A DNA stretch of 64,000 nucleotides. Source: CAZRHH01 sp964599885 (GTDB lineage Bacteria > Chloroflexota > Dehalococcoidia > DSTF01 > JACRBR01). Location: NCBI GenBank assembly GCA_964599885.1, contig CAZRHH010000003.1:1-64000 (forward strand), given 5' to 3'. Each line of letters begins with the position of its first letter. The stretch's first letter is position 1. A model generated the notes under the pieces. It saw nothing but the letters and a program-made list of their open reading frames with translations, was not told the origin of the DNA and searched no databases. Below, one piece after another: positions 1-8,763 of this stretch. Both the position numbers and the translations under genes were made by a program.

Positions 1-948
1 GCGACGCGGCGGCCGGGGCTGCGGGCGCTGATGGAAGTTGCGCGCGCGACGCCGGCGTCGATCACGGAAGAAGACATCGGCTACAAGCTGGGGCCGCGCC
101 TGAACGCGGCGGGCCGCATCGTCCATGCGAAGCTGGCGCTGGAACTGTTGATGACGCGGGACGAAGAGCGCGGCATGGCGCTCGCCTTGCAGCTCGACGC
201 GCTGAACATCGAGCGGCAGCAGAAGACGCACGCGGCCGTGGCACTGGCGAGGCAGATGATGGGCGACAGCGAGCCGCCGGCGCTGGTGATGATCGGGCAC
301 GCGGAGTTCTCTTCGGGGATCGTCGGGATCATCGCGTCGAAGCTGGTCGACTTGTACGGGCGGCCGGCGGTGGTGTACGCGCTAGGCGCCGAGGCGAGCC
401 GCGCGAGCTGCCGGAGCATCGACGAGTTTCACATTACGGACGCGCTGCGGGCGCATGCGGAGCTGTTCACGCGGTACGGCGGGCATCGCGCGGCGGCGGG
501 GTTCAGCGCGGAGAACGCGCAGCTTGACGCAATACGCGAGGCGCTGGTGTTCGAGGCGGAGCGCGCGCTGGCGGGGCAGGAACTGGCGCCGGTGCTGGAG
601 ATCGACTGCAATCTGCCGCTGCGGCAACTGCGCGGCGACGATGTGCGCTGGCTGTCGCGATTGGGGCCGTTCGGCGTCGGCAATCCGCAGCCTGTGTTTT
701 TGGCGCGCGACGTGACGGTGATCGACACGCGCTGGCTGGCGGACGGCGACAAGCACCGCCGCTTCAAGCTGCGCGACGGGAACTCGATCTGGCCGGCGAT
801 CTGCTTCGACATGGGCGAGATCGATGTTGAGGCGGGCGATCATATGGATGTCGTGTACACGATGAACGGCGGCGGTCGCGACGGGACGCTGGAGATCCGG
901 GTGGAGGACATGCGGCGTGCGGAGACGCCGCAAACCAAGGTTAGATAG
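1..948 (+). CDS. recJ: single-stranded-DNA-specific exonuclease RecJ, C-terminal part
   Basis: The frame is open from the first base, so the gene is truncated at its 5' end by the window edge; the first ATG in frame is base 31 but the ten codons before it (reading RPGLRAL) also fit RecJ. The visible part covers the end of the DHH core, the DHHA1 domain with its GGH motif (YGGHRAAAG, about residue 160 of the visible protein) and the C-terminal OB-like domain with the FGVGNPQPVF segment typical of RecJ. RecJ degrades single-stranded DNA 5' to 3' in recombination and mismatch repair. The stop is 8 bases inside the end of the convergent gene that follows. Identification is firm. Confidence 0.93.
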   Translation, partial: ATRRPGLRALMEVARATPASITEEDIGYKLGPRLNAAGRIVHAKLALELLMTRDEERGMALALQLDALNIERQQKTHAAVALARQMMGDSEPPALVMIGHAEFSSGIVGIIASKLVDLYGRPAVVYALGAEASRASCRSIDEFHITDALRAHAELFTRYGGHRAAAGFSAENAQLDAIREALVFEAERALAGQELAPVLEIDCNLPLRQLRGDDVRWLSRLGPFGVGNPQPVFLARDVTVIDTRWLADGDKHRRFKLRDGNSIWPAICFDMGEIDVEAGDHMDVVYTMNGGGRDGTLEIRVEDMRRAETPQTKVR

Positions 949-1528
949 GCTGTTCGGCCGGCGGACGATAAAGCTCGGTCAGATACCTAATGATGGACGC
1001 TTGAAGGATGCGCCTCGAGTAGTCGGTCATCGACAGGATTCGGTTGGCACCCGGCAACGCGTTGTCCCTCAAAGTCGTTATTCGCCGCAGATCAAGGTAG
1101 CTTTCGGGCAGCCCCGCATTGGCCCAAGCCGGAAGATATAGGCGTCCGATGTGCCGGTTAGTGATGATCGTTTCTTGATCATCCGGGCTGAGGCCATCGA
1201 AGGGACGGAGCAGTGCGACTAGCCGATGGTTGCGCTCGTCGCTATTTTCGATCTCACAGTCATGTGTCAGTACGACCGCCATCCCGAATTGTCCGCCCGC
1301 CACCACCCGCTCCCGCTCCCAATCCAAGGCTTTCGGCGGATTCGATGGCGTATGCGGAACTAATTTCTTGCGCCCGCCCTTGTCATCGAACTCCTTGACT
1401 ACGATCCAGTCCGGCTCCGACAACATCACGTGGAGAATGTCGACGTAGATATCCCCCTGACGGAAATCATCCGCGATCGGTTCGGAATAATAGTCGGCTG
1501 CGGTGGGGGTGCCCGTCGTCACGGGCAC
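941..1528 (-). CDS. conserved hypothetical protein with a THDCEIE motif
   Basis: A 195-residue soluble protein. An internal segment (about residues 80-95, VVLTHDCEIEN) resembles a motif seen in uncharacterised bacterial proteins that often begin with a QGDI-type segment; here RQGDIYVDI occurs at about residue 24. No catalytic assignment can be made. It starts 8 bases after the stop of the 88-residue gene upstream on the same strand, so the two are probably cotranscribed. Base composition is lower in G+C than recJ, consistent with an acquired pair. Convergent with recJ. Confidence 0.75.
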   Translation of the reverse strand: MPVTTGTPTAADYYSEPIADDFRQGDIYVDILHVMLSEPDWIVVKEFDDKGGRKKLVPHTPSNPPKALDWERERVVAGGQFGMAVVLTHDCEIENSDERNHRLVALLRPFDGLSPDDQETIITNRHIGRLYLPAWANAGLPESYLDLRRITTLRDNALPGANRILSMTDYSRRILQASIIRYLTELYRPPAEQPI

Positions 1529-1536
1529 ACTCTATC

Positions 1537-1803
1537 TTAGTCAGGCTCTGAGGCCAGCGTTGGGTGATCATGTGCGGGAATCGACACCCAGTCGGCGTAG
1601 TGAACCAACATCGCTGCATGAGCCGTAAGGGCAATCGTCTCGCGCTTCTCTGCCACGTTGACGGCGAGATCTGGCCCCACGGTCACGGAGTTCCCGTAGG
1701 TGGCTCCATCCTCGTTCCACGTTAGCGTATACGCCTGGCGCTGATCATCCCGCGTCGCACCCTTCGTAGCGCTGAGATTCGGGAGCGAAAGAACACCAGC
1801 CAT
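1537..1803 (-). CDS. small hypothetical protein
   Basis: An 88-residue protein preceding the THDCEIE-type gene by 8 bases on the same strand, probably the first gene of a two-gene operon. It contains a short strand-rich stretch (about residues 25-55) and no recognised motif or membrane segment. Upstream there is a GAAAGTG-like weak ribosome site. Function unknown. Confidence 0.6.
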   Translation of the reverse strand: MAGVLSLPNLSATKGATRDDQRQAYTLTWNEDGATYGNSVTVGPDLAVNVAEKRETIALTAHAAMLVHYADWVSIPAHDHPTLASEPD

Positions 1804-1879
1804 TTTGAGCGCCTCACTTTCCTGTCATAGACACTGTAGCCTATAAGCTTATGTTCGGCAGGCGGGGAGGATGCCGAGA

Positions 1880-2344
1880 CTAGCGGATCTGTACTCCTAC
1901 CGGGAGGGCCTGAAATATGACTCGCTTCTCCTGTTCGCCACAACCTATGGAAATCTCGTATGGGCCCGGGCCTGGAATCTGCATCTGGCCCGCTATACCC
2001 ACTGTGATTCGTTGAGTCATACCGTCGGGGACACCCATCTGGCGACCGATCTCAAAGTCTCCCTGACCGCTGGCAAGCTCCGGACCCTCGCTGCTCCGGA
2101 TTTTGAACGTGAACTGGTGCCGTCGATTCGTCTCGCCCCAAGGAACAAGGAATCCGAGTCCCAGACCGAATGGAATGGTCGTTGGGTACTGCGTAGCATT
2201 CACTATGTTCCAGCCTGCACCGACGATCGTAAGCTTTCCCCCGACTGATTGGGCAAAATCGCCCAAAATGACGAAATCAATCTCGACGATGTTCGCGGGC
2301 GTCGCGCCGCCTGAGCGTTCTCGTCGTGGTCTTTGTTGGGGCAT
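1880..2344 (-). CDS. DUF6941-like protein
   Basis: The frame can be read from 2392, but the ATG at 2344 is chosen because the preceding 16 codons look non-conserved. From about residue 20 the protein shows the pattern of DUF6941-type proteins: a strand-rich start (EIDFVILGDFAQSV), then GGKLTIVGAGWN, then a proline-flanked strand, and a C-terminal PGPYEISI segment. Proteins of this type are small beta-rich domains of unknown role, often near phage or accessory genes. Family assignment rests on motif memory and is moderate. Confidence 0.65.
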   Translation of the reverse strand: MPQQRPRRERSGGATPANIVEIDFVILGDFAQSVGGKLTIVGAGWNIVNATQYPTTIPFGLGLGFLVPWGETNRRHQFTFKIRSSEGPELASGQGDFEIGRQMGVPDGMTQRITVGIAGQMQIPGPGPYEISIGCGEQEKRVIFQALPVGVQIR

Positions 2345-2431
2345 ACCTACTCCAGATAGAGCGATTCTACGCCGCGATCGCAGGTGTGCCAAGCCCGTCA
2401 GGGCACAGGCCTGTCAACTCCGCCAGCAACA

Positions 2432-3085
2432 CTACTCGGCGTCGGGGTCGATGATTGCATCGGTGAGTTGCTGGAACTCGACCAGTTCGGGAGCGGTTTG
2501 GCCGCAGCCGTAGTTGATGCCGACGATGCCTTCGTCGGTGGCGACGAATTCGATGCCCATTTCGCCTTCGATGTTGGGCTGCGTGCGCGAGAATACGACG
2601 ACGTAGTCGCTGGGCGGGTAGAAGGCGTCGGTCGCGCGGTAGGCGGCGTAGAAGCTGATGTTTTCGGTGAGCGGGAATGTGTTGAGTTCGCCGGGGCGGG
2701 CGTACGATCCTTCACATTGCGCCACCAACAGCACGTCGACCTCGTCGCCGTCGGCCTCGCCGGCGGCGCATTGCGGCGGGCCGCCGAGGCCCTCGACGGT
2801 CGTCGTGCATTCGAGCGACGTGTAGACGAGCATCGCTTCGATCGCGGCGGCGTCGGCTGCAGCAACGGCTTCGATGATGTCGTTGACGATCGTGGGCGTG
2901 CCTTCGCTCTCGCCGGTGGGGTCAGCGGTGGGCGTCGTCGACGGGTCAGCGGTGGGCGATGTGACGGCGCCGGTTGTTGGCGTCGCGGTGGGCGTGTCGC
3001 CGTCGTCGTCATCGCCGCATGCGAACGAGAACGCGGCGAGCGCGGTGATCGTGGTGATGACCAGGGTGCGGGTTAGTGTGTTCAT
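2432..3085 (-). CDS. putative lipoprotein with threonine/proline-rich linker
   Basis: A 217-residue exported protein. The N-terminus has a charged start, a hydrophobic stretch and a cysteine at about residue 23 (AAFSFAC-GDDDD), followed by an acidic run, which is the usual layout of a bacterial lipoprotein, although the lipobox is not perfect. Residues 28-65 are a Thr/Pro/Ser/Glu-rich linker, followed by a compact domain of about 150 residues with four cysteines that might form disulfides. The domain is not recognised. It stands alone between DUF6941-like and mreB genes. Confidence 0.72.
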   Translation of the reverse strand: MNTLTRTLVITTITALAAFSFACGDDDDGDTPTATPTTGAVTSPTADPSTTPTADPTGESEGTPTIVNDIIEAVAAADAAAIEAMLVYTSLECTTTVEGLGGPPQCAAGEADGDEVDVLLVAQCEGSYARPGELNTFPLTENISFYAAYRATDAFYPPSDYVVVFSRTQPNIEGEMGIEFVATDEGIVGINYGCGQTAPELVEFQQLTDAIIDPDAE

Positions 3086-3189
3086 GATTATTCCTACGGA
3101 TGAGGTGCGGGGTTTGTTCCGCCGGCGTCTGCTTCTTCCACAGATGTCACAGATGTGATTAAGGATACGGCGTTCGTGGGGTAGCCGCG

Positions 3190-3327
3190 CGTGTGCGGAG
3201 CTATAGCTCCGCCGCTACGAAGGGGTTGGGCGCACGCGGATTGCGTACGTGCGCGAGGTGATGTGAGTGCGGTGATTGGGCGGTGTTCGCGCGATACCGA
3301 GGCGAACACGTGGGTTCGCCCCTACCG
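3190..3327. repeat. two REP-like palindromic elements
   Basis: A perfect 14-base palindrome GGAGCTATAGCTCC (3197-3210) followed by GCCGCTACGA, and a second hairpin around 3301-3320 (GGCGAA, loop, TTCGCC) embedded in a GCGCGATACCG...CCCCTACCG frame. The same two designs recur near 5.5, 16.1, 21.8, 23.5 and 28.9 kb, always between genes, so they are interspersed repeats and not a gene-specific signal. Similar short palindromes fill the remainder of the gap before mreB. Confidence 0.7.
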
Positions 3328-3347
3328 TTTGCTGGAGGAGCGGATCG

Positions 3348-4409
3348 TCAGCGCGGGGGTTTGCGGGTGGCGAGAGCCGACTGCACTTTTTGGAGCATTT
3401 TGGCTTCTTCGAGGACTTCGCCGGTGCCTTTTACTACGCAGAGGAGCGGGTCTTCCGCGACGTAGACGGGGAAGCGCGTCTCTTGCGCGAGGCGGCGGTC
3501 GAGGCCGCGGAGCATGGCGCCGCCGCCGGCGAGGGCGATACCGCGGTACATGAGGTCGGCGACGAGTTCTGGCGGCGTGACCTCGATCGTCGAGCGGACG
3601 GCGTCGATGACGGCGTTGATGCTGCCGGAGAGCGCGTCGCGGATCTCGACGGTGCTGACTTCGACGGACTTCGGCAGGCCGGTGGCGAGATCGCGCCCGC
3701 GGATTTCGACGACGCCTTCTTCTTCGAGCGGAAACGCGGAGCCGGCTTCCATCTTGATCTCTTCGGCGGTGCGCTCACCGATGAGCATGTTATGCACCTG
3801 CCGCGCGTAGGCCATGATCTCCTGATCCATCTCATCGCCGGCGGTGCGGATCGACGTGCTGACGACGACACCGCCGAGCGCGATGACCGCGACTTCGGTC
3901 GTGCCGCCGCCGATGTCGACGATCATGCAGCCGTTGGGCTCCATGATCGGCAGCCCGGCGCCGATCGCGGCGGCCATCGGTTCTTCGACGAGGAAGGCGG
4001 CGCGGGCGCCGGCGTTGAGTGTGGCATCGTGGACGGCGCGCTTTTCGACTTCGGTGACGCCGCTGGGGATGCCGACGACGACGCGCGGGCGAGGGACGCC
4101 GAAGCCGAAGCGGTCGTGGACGGAGCGAATGAAGTATTGAAGCATGCGCTCCGTCACCTCGAAGTCGGAGATGACGCCGTCCTTCAGGGGGCGGACGGCG
4201 ATGATGTTGGCGGGGGTGCGGCCGACCATGCGCTTGGCCTCGGCGCCGATGGCGAGGATCTTCTTCGACTGGCGGTCGATGGCGACGACGGAGGGCTCGT
4301 CGATGACGATGCCGCGGCCTTTCACCATGACGAGCGTATTGGCGGTCCCGAGGTCGATGCCGACATCGTGGGAGAAGAAGCCGAGGATTGCTGTGAGCGG
4401 ATTGAGCAA
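3348..4409 (-). CDS. mreB: rod shape-determining protein MreB
   Basis: Actin-like cell-shape protein of 353 residues, the normal family length. The frame extends upstream to 4796 without similarity to anything, so the TTG at 4409 is chosen: it is preceded by a GAAGGA ribosome site and gives the usual MreB start just before GIDLGTANT (phosphate 1). Other actin-fold motifs are VDIGGGTTEVA (phosphate 2), the connecting segment, and LAGGGAMLRGLD (adenosine site). It polymerises on the inner membrane and organises lateral wall synthesis; mreCD are not adjacent here, and no mreC-like gene follows. Presence implies a rod-shaped or formerly rod-shaped cell. Confidence 0.95.
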   Translation of the reverse strand: MLNPLTAILGFFSHDVGIDLGTANTLVMVKGRGIVIDEPSVVAIDRQSKKILAIGAEAKRMVGRTPANIIAVRPLKDGVISDFEVTERMLQYFIRSVHDRFGFGVPRPRVVVGIPSGVTEVEKRAVHDATLNAGARAAFLVEEPMAAAIGAGLPIMEPNGCMIVDIGGGTTEVAVIALGGVVVSTSIRTAGDEMDQEIMAYARQVHNMLIGERTAEEIKMEAGSAFPLEEEGVVEIRGRDLATGLPKSVEVSTVEIRDALSGSINAVIDAVRSTIEVTPPELVADLMYRGIALAGGGAMLRGLDRRLAQETRFPVYVAEDPLLCVVKGTGEVLEEAKMLQKVQSALATRKPPR

Positions 4410-4630
4410 GGTCGATCCTTCGCGGCAGACGTGCGGGAGCGGCGCGCGGACGGAGCGCGCATCGAACGGAGTATAGGCGGGGAGGGCTCCGGCCGGAAGT
4501 GTGGGGTGTTTCGCGCTATGGAAACAGGGTGGGGTCTTATCGAAGCGGCTGAAACGCGCGGGCGGTGGGAAGTCAGCAGTCAGGGGTATCGTCGCGCTGG
4601 GTGGAGAACACTCTCTTTTGGGATGCGGCG

Positions 4631-5842
4631 CTACGGGGCGCCGACCAAGGCGATGACGTCGGCGATGGGTTGGGGGGCGATGAGGATGGCGTCGTGGCTG
4701 GTGAAGATGTCGGAGGTCAGTTCGTAGCTGTATGAGACGGCGGCACCTTCGACGAACTGGGTGAAGCCGTCGTCGATCCAGCCGCCGCCGATGCAACGGG
4801 CGGTGGCCCAGAGGCAGTCGTTGAGATTGCCGAACGTGCCGAGGCGGACGCCTTCGGACGCCATGACGGCGGCCTGGTAGGCGCGCACGTCGCTCGTGTT
4901 GGCGTCGAGGCGTGCGGCGACGAGATCGCCGCCGGCGAGATACGTTTTTTCGCAGGGGATGAAATCGAGGATCGTTTTCTTGTCGGCGGAGGCGCCGTGC
5001 AGGGGCGCGTCGAGCGTGACGACTTCCGTGATCTGGAGTTTTTCGTCGTCGGGGCGGGCGGCGTCGCGAGCACCGGCGAGAAACGCGAGGTAACCGCCGA
5101 GGCTGTGGCCGACGAGCGTGAAGTGGACCTCGGGATGCTCGGCGCGGTAGTCACGGAGCATTTGCTCGAGCGGCGCGAGGTTGGCGGCGGGCTGGCGGTC
5201 GGTGGTGGCGCAGTCGTACGGGGCGGGCTGCCACGCGCCGTCATCGGTGACGGCGCCGCCGCCGTAGCTGAAGTCGAGCAGGTCGCTGTCGGCGTAACCG
5301 CGGGCGGTGAACGCAGCCTTCAGCGTGTCGAAGCGATGCGGTTCGAGGGCGGTGCCCTGCGTGCCTTCGCTGTCGTAGGTGGTGTAGAGGCCCTGGATGA
5401 AGATAACGACGCGCGTGTTGGGTTCGTGGCACTGGGCGGCGGCGAGCGATGCGAGGGCGAGCAGAGCGAACGCTAGTAGGGCGATGAGAAGTCGGAAGTG
5501 GGAGGTCGGAGGTCGGACGGCGCAGGCGCTCCGATGATCGAGCGGAGCTGAAGTTCTGCCGCTACGAAGATCGTGGGTGGTTGAGTGCGATGGTTGCGGA
5601 ATGGCGCGGCGGTGGCGACCGGTGGCACGGGCTGAAAGCCCGTGCCACACATGCGGTACGGTGTTGTTTGGAAGTTCAACTGCGCTTGGAAGCTCAAACG
5701 GAGCCGAAGCTCCGCCGCTACGGGGTTCGTGTCCGCCCGACGTGCTGGATGCAGAAGTGGGGCTTCCGGTGACGACCGGTGACACGGGCTGAAAGCCCGT
5801 GCCACAACTCTTAACGGGTGCGGCGGTCGATTCTTCTTGCAT
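4631..5842 (-). CDS. secreted alpha/beta hydrolase (lipase-like)
   Basis: The functional protein begins near base 5490 with a clear hydrophobic signal peptide ending in LAAAQC, followed by VVIFIQGLYTTYDSEG, a nucleophile elbow GHSLGG and a later acidic and histidine region (FTSHDAIL) in an alpha/beta hydrolase arrangement. It probably acts on esters outside the membrane. The first 118 codons of the open frame (5489-5842) are translated palindromic repeats (the GTGFQPV-type peptide) and are unlikely to be protein. No ATG, GTG or TTG lies at the expected signal-peptide start; the nearest upstream candidates are inside the repeats, so the true start is uncertain or was damaged by repeat insertion. 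Confidence 0.72.
   Translation of the reverse strand: MQEESTAAPVKSCGTGFQPVSPVVTGSPTSASSTSGGHEPRSGGASAPFELPSAVELPNNTVPHVWHGLSARATGRHRRAIPQPSHSTTHDLRSGRTSAPLDHRSACAVRPPTSHFRLLIALLAFALLALASLAAAQCHEPNTRVVIFIQGLYTTYDSEGTQGTALEPHRFDTLKAAFTARGYADSDLLDFSYGGGAVTDDGAWQPAPYDCATTDRQPAANLAPLEQMLRDYRAEHPEVHFTLVGHSLGGYLAFLAGARDAARPDDEKLQITEVVTLDAPLHGASADKKTILDFIPCEKTYLAGGDLVAARLDANTSDVRAYQAAVMASEGVRLGTFGNLNDCLWATARCIGGGWIDDGFTQFVEGAAVSYSYELTSDIFTSHDAILIAPQPIADVIALVGAP
5500..5830. repeat. cluster of interspersed palindromic repeats
   Basis: Contains two copies of a CACGGGCTGAAAGCCCGTG hairpin (around 5629 and 5786), a GGAGCCGAAGCTCC-type hairpin followed by GCCGCTACGG near 5700, a related GCTGAAGTTCTGCCGCTACGAAG near 5548, and a short GGAGGTCGGAGGTCGG tandem at 5502-5517 that recurs at 28300. 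All are non-coding by composition and family; they occupy the space where the hydrolase gene should have its promoter and start. Confidence 0.75.
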
Positions 5843-5878
5843 ATCGTATGGAGTATCGGCGGGACGAGGGGGTGCGGG

Positions 5879-7528
5879 TTACCCCAGGAACTCGTAGCCG
5901 CCGGTGACTCCTTCGGGCTTCTGGTCGATGATAACGTTTACGCAGGCCGGCTTGCCGGACGCAAACGCGCGCTCGATCGCCGGGAAGATATCCGCAGCTT
6001 CGGTGACGAACTCACCGTGGCCGCCGAGCGCTTCGACGACCTTGTCGTAGCGGGCGTTGTCGCCGAGGCGCGTGGCGACGACGCGTTCTTCGCCGTACAT
6101 CTTCTCCTGGCCGACGAGGATCTGGCCCCATTGACGGTCGTTGCCGATGACGGAGACGACGGGCATGTCGAAGCGGACGAGCGTGTCGAAGTCGAATCCG
6201 TTGAGGCCGAACGAGCCGTCGCCGTTGACCATCAGGACGCGCTTGTTCGGGTAGACGGACTTGGCGGCGATGCAGAAGCCGGTGCCGACGCCGAGGGTGC
6301 CGAGCGGGCCGGGTCCCATGAACTGTCCCGGCTGGTTCACCGGCAGCACCTGTGACGCGAGCCCGACGATGTCGCCGCCGTCGCCGACGACGATCGTGTC
6401 GTCGTCGACGAACCTCGCGATCTCGTTGCAGAGGCGCAGCGGGTGGATTGGGTTGGCGTCGGAGTGCAGCCATTTCTGGCGCAGCTCGATGACCTTCGTC
6501 TCGCCGTCGCGCAGTTTCGACAGCCAGTCGTCGTGGCGGATCGTGCGGTCGCCGATCTCGGCGGTGAGCTGACGGAGCGCGTTGGCGGGATCGCCCTCGA
6601 TGCCGATATCGACGCCGCGGTTGCGTCCGATCTCGTTGGGGTCGATGTCGATCGAGATGACCTTCGCGTTCGGGCCGACGCTGCGGCCGTAGCGGAGGCG
6701 GAAGTCGATCATCGTGCCGGCGAACAGAATGACGTCGGCCTCGCCGAAGGCGGTGCGGCGCGTGCGGCTCATGAACTGCTCGTGCTCCTGGCTGATCGTG
6801 CCGCGGCCCATGTCGTTGAGGTAGATCGGCGCCTGGATCTTCTCCGCGAGTTCTTGCAGGGCGCTACCGCCATCCGCCCAGTAGACGCCGGTGCCGCCCA
6901 TGACGGCGGGACGCTCGGCGTTGGCGAGCAGCTCGGCGGCCTCGCGGATCAGTTTGAAGTCGCCCTGCGTGCGGCCTTCGGTGCGGTAGCCGGTGGGCAG
7001 CGGCAGTTCGTCTTCATCGACGCGGCCGAAGAGGATGTCCGACGGGATCTCGAGGAAGACGGGACCGTAACGGCCGGTGAGCGCGATGCGAAACGCCTGC
7101 GCGAGATAGTCGGGGATGCGCTTCGTGAACGGGACCGTCGCCGCCCACTTGCAGATCGGGCGCATCATTTCGACGGTGCCGGGGATCTCCTGCAGCGCGC
7201 CCATCAGCGACGTGCTGAGCGGCGCGGCGCCGCCGATGAGCAGCATCGGGCTGGCGTTTTGGTAAGCGGTGGCCACCGCGGTGACGGCGTCGGTCACGCC
7301 GGGGCCGGCGGTGACGACGGCGACGCCGCACTTGCGGGTGAGGCGGCTGTAGCCTTCTGCGGCGTGTCCGGCCGACTGCTCGTGGCGGGTGTCGATGACG
7401 CGAATGCCCTCGTCGATGCAGCCGTCGTAGATGTTCTGCACGTGGCCGCCGGAGAGCGTGAAGATGGTATCGATGCCTTCGCGCTTGAGCATGCGTGCGA
7501 CGAGGTCGCCGCCGTCGATTTGGGCCAT
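5879..7528 (-). CDS. thiamine diphosphate-dependent enzyme, acetolactate synthase/2-hydroxyacyl-CoA lyase type
   Basis: A 549-residue three-domain TPP enzyme. The N-terminal Pyr domain has the HEQSAGHAAEGY motif with the activating glutamate (about residue 49), the central domain holds a Rossmann-like dihydrolipoamide-type fold, and the C-terminal PP domain carries GDGSFGLNGFDFDTL with the downstream asparagine (VIGNDRQWG) that bind Mg-diphosphate. Acetolactate synthases, oxalyl-CoA decarboxylases and 2-hydroxyacyl-CoA lyases share this layout; the substrate cannot be fixed from sequence alone. No ilvN-type regulatory subunit lies next to it, which argues against a housekeeping valine-pathway role. 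Confidence 0.85.
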   Translation of the reverse strand: MAQIDGGDLVARMLKREGIDTIFTLSGGHVQNIYDGCIDEGIRVIDTRHEQSAGHAAEGYSRLTRKCGVAVVTAGPGVTDAVTAVATAYQNASPMLLIGGAAPLSTSLMGALQEIPGTVEMMRPICKWAATVPFTKRIPDYLAQAFRIALTGRYGPVFLEIPSDILFGRVDEDELPLPTGYRTEGRTQGDFKLIREAAELLANAERPAVMGGTGVYWADGGSALQELAEKIQAPIYLNDMGRGTISQEHEQFMSRTRRTAFGEADVILFAGTMIDFRLRYGRSVGPNAKVISIDIDPNEIGRNRGVDIGIEGDPANALRQLTAEIGDRTIRHDDWLSKLRDGETKVIELRQKWLHSDANPIHPLRLCNEIARFVDDDTIVVGDGGDIVGLASQVLPVNQPGQFMGPGPLGTLGVGTGFCIAAKSVYPNKRVLMVNGDGSFGLNGFDFDTLVRFDMPVVSVIGNDRQWGQILVGQEKMYGEERVVATRLGDNARYDKVVEALGGHGEFVTEAADIFPAIERAFASGKPACVNVIIDQKPEGVTGGYEFLG

Positions 7529-7648
7529 CGGGGTGTACTCCTGCTGTTGTGGGATGCGGCGATTGGTGTTTGGTGTCTGGTGTCTGGTTGGGTTCGAGTG
7601 TACGGAGGAGCGGTGTTGGGGGCTAGGCGGGTGGTCAGCGTTGGGCCT

Positions 7649-8374
7649 TCAGGACTTCGGTCGCTCACGCCCTCGCCGCCGCCGCTCCCTCCCGAGCTGC
7701 GAAGCCGCAATTGTTGGCATAGCTATCCACATCACATCTATCGTGTACGTCTCCAAATGGACCTGATAGTCGTGACGGGTTCCGTCGAAGTATGTGCCTG
7801 AGTGGTCGAACACAACGTACCAACCATGGGCCTTGCCCTCAGTGCGTAGATATTCCTTCAACTCATCTAAACCGTCGTCAAAGTATGTTTGGTCGTTCCA
7901 AAGCTTGACCTCAATCACTTCCCCATCTCGTGCGCCTACAAGGATGTCCGTCCGACCACGACCCGTCTCCACCTCGCGAAATGTGTCGTGATTTGCCTCC
8001 AAGAACACCTGCAGATGGGATCGAGCGGGCGCCTCCTGCCCAGCGGGAATGTCACGAGCGAGTTGGCGGATCGCGAGCCTCCGGAATCGCTCTAACTGAC
8101 CCTTCAAATCAGCGGTAGGCCTCAAAAGGTGGAACTCGGCTTGCAGCTGGCCGACGAGATCCTGTTGCGACACCCCAAAGTCCCTTCGAGGAACTAGGCT
8201 GGACTCCCTAAGCGCGGCGACAACGTGGGCGTCCGTGACCTTTCCATGAGATCCGCAACGAGCAACCAGTGCTCTCGCGAGCCTCACCGAAGAAGATCCA
8301 TCGTCCCGCCCTATTCGCTGCAGCACGCGTCGAATCGCCGCATTAAAGGCAATCTCTGCCTCGCCGTTGCTCAC
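7649..8374 (-). CDS. PD-(D/E)XK nuclease-like protein
   Basis: A 241-residue protein whose middle (about residues 135-160) reads TGRGRTDILVGARDGEVIEVKLW: an acidic residue followed about ten residues later by E-V-K, the signature of the PD-(D/E)XK fold. The N-terminal half is helical and variable. It is the last gene of a four-gene minus-strand operon; its ATG overlaps the preceding stop in ATGA. G+C is lower than in flanking core genes. The likely activity is DNA cleavage in defence or mobile-element biology, but only the motif supports this. The C-terminal arginine-rich tail may bind nucleic acid. Confidence 0.72.
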   Translation of the reverse strand: MSNGEAEIAFNAAIRRVLQRIGRDDGSSSVRLARALVARCGSHGKVTDAHVVAALRESSLVPRRDFGVSQQDLVGQLQAEFHLLRPTADLKGQLERFRRLAIRQLARDIPAGQEAPARSHLQVFLEANHDTFREVETGRGRTDILVGARDGEVIEVKLWNDQTYFDDGLDELKEYLRTEGKAHGWYVVFDHSGTYFDGTRHDYQVHLETYTIDVMWIAMPTIAASQLGRERRRRGRERPKS

Positions 8375-8763
8375 TTACCTTTGAGCTTTCGTTGGCGCAG
8401 TCGCGCAGAGAGGCGAAGAGCCTTCTCAACGACTCTCTTCTTGGCAAACTTCGCGCCCTTGACCCCACCGTCCATTTGCTCAATCAGCCCGTGCTCGAGG
8501 AGGAGTGTCATCCGTCGAGAGACGACGGGCTGGCTAACTCTAAGGCCGTCACTTTTCAGCGAGGCGACCACCTCCGTCTGGCTCGTATTGTCGACGCGGA
8601 AGTAGACCTCATCCAGATTCGGGTTCTCGTCAAAAAGCGGGAGGATCATTTCTAGAACCTTGTCTGCTTCCCCCTGAAGCAGCAACAGTTGAGTGCCTTC
8701 GATTGCATCGATCTTGTACAGAATTGATTGGATGGCATTCGCCGTGTCGAGAGTCTCAGTCAT
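8371..8763 (-). CDS. small winged-helix protein (cassette paralogue)
   Basis: 130 residues, started at the ATG at 8763, which overlaps the stop of the preceding gene by 8 bases; the frame is open further upstream but that part is the other gene. It has an N-terminal helical segment with a leucine-rich stretch, then a core YFRVDNTSQTEVV followed by a helix-turn-helix (VSQPVVSRRMTLL) and LEHGLIEQ, the wing. The same plan occurs in three neighbouring proteins. The tail is strongly basic. Probably a DNA-binding component acting with the nuclease encoded next. Confidence 0.68.
   Translation of the reverse strand: MTETLDTANAIQSILYKIDAIEGTQLLLLQGEADKVLEMILPLFDENPNLDEVYFRVDNTSQTEVVASLKSDGLRVSQPVVSRRMTLLLEHGLIEQMDGGVKGAKFAKKRVVEKALRLSARLRQRKLKGK

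Noticed and set aside
3276..4727. 483-codon plus-strand open frame opposite mreB
   Set aside because: It is the mirror frame of mreB, rich in D/A/G/R typical of antisense frames in high-GC genes, and has no domain.
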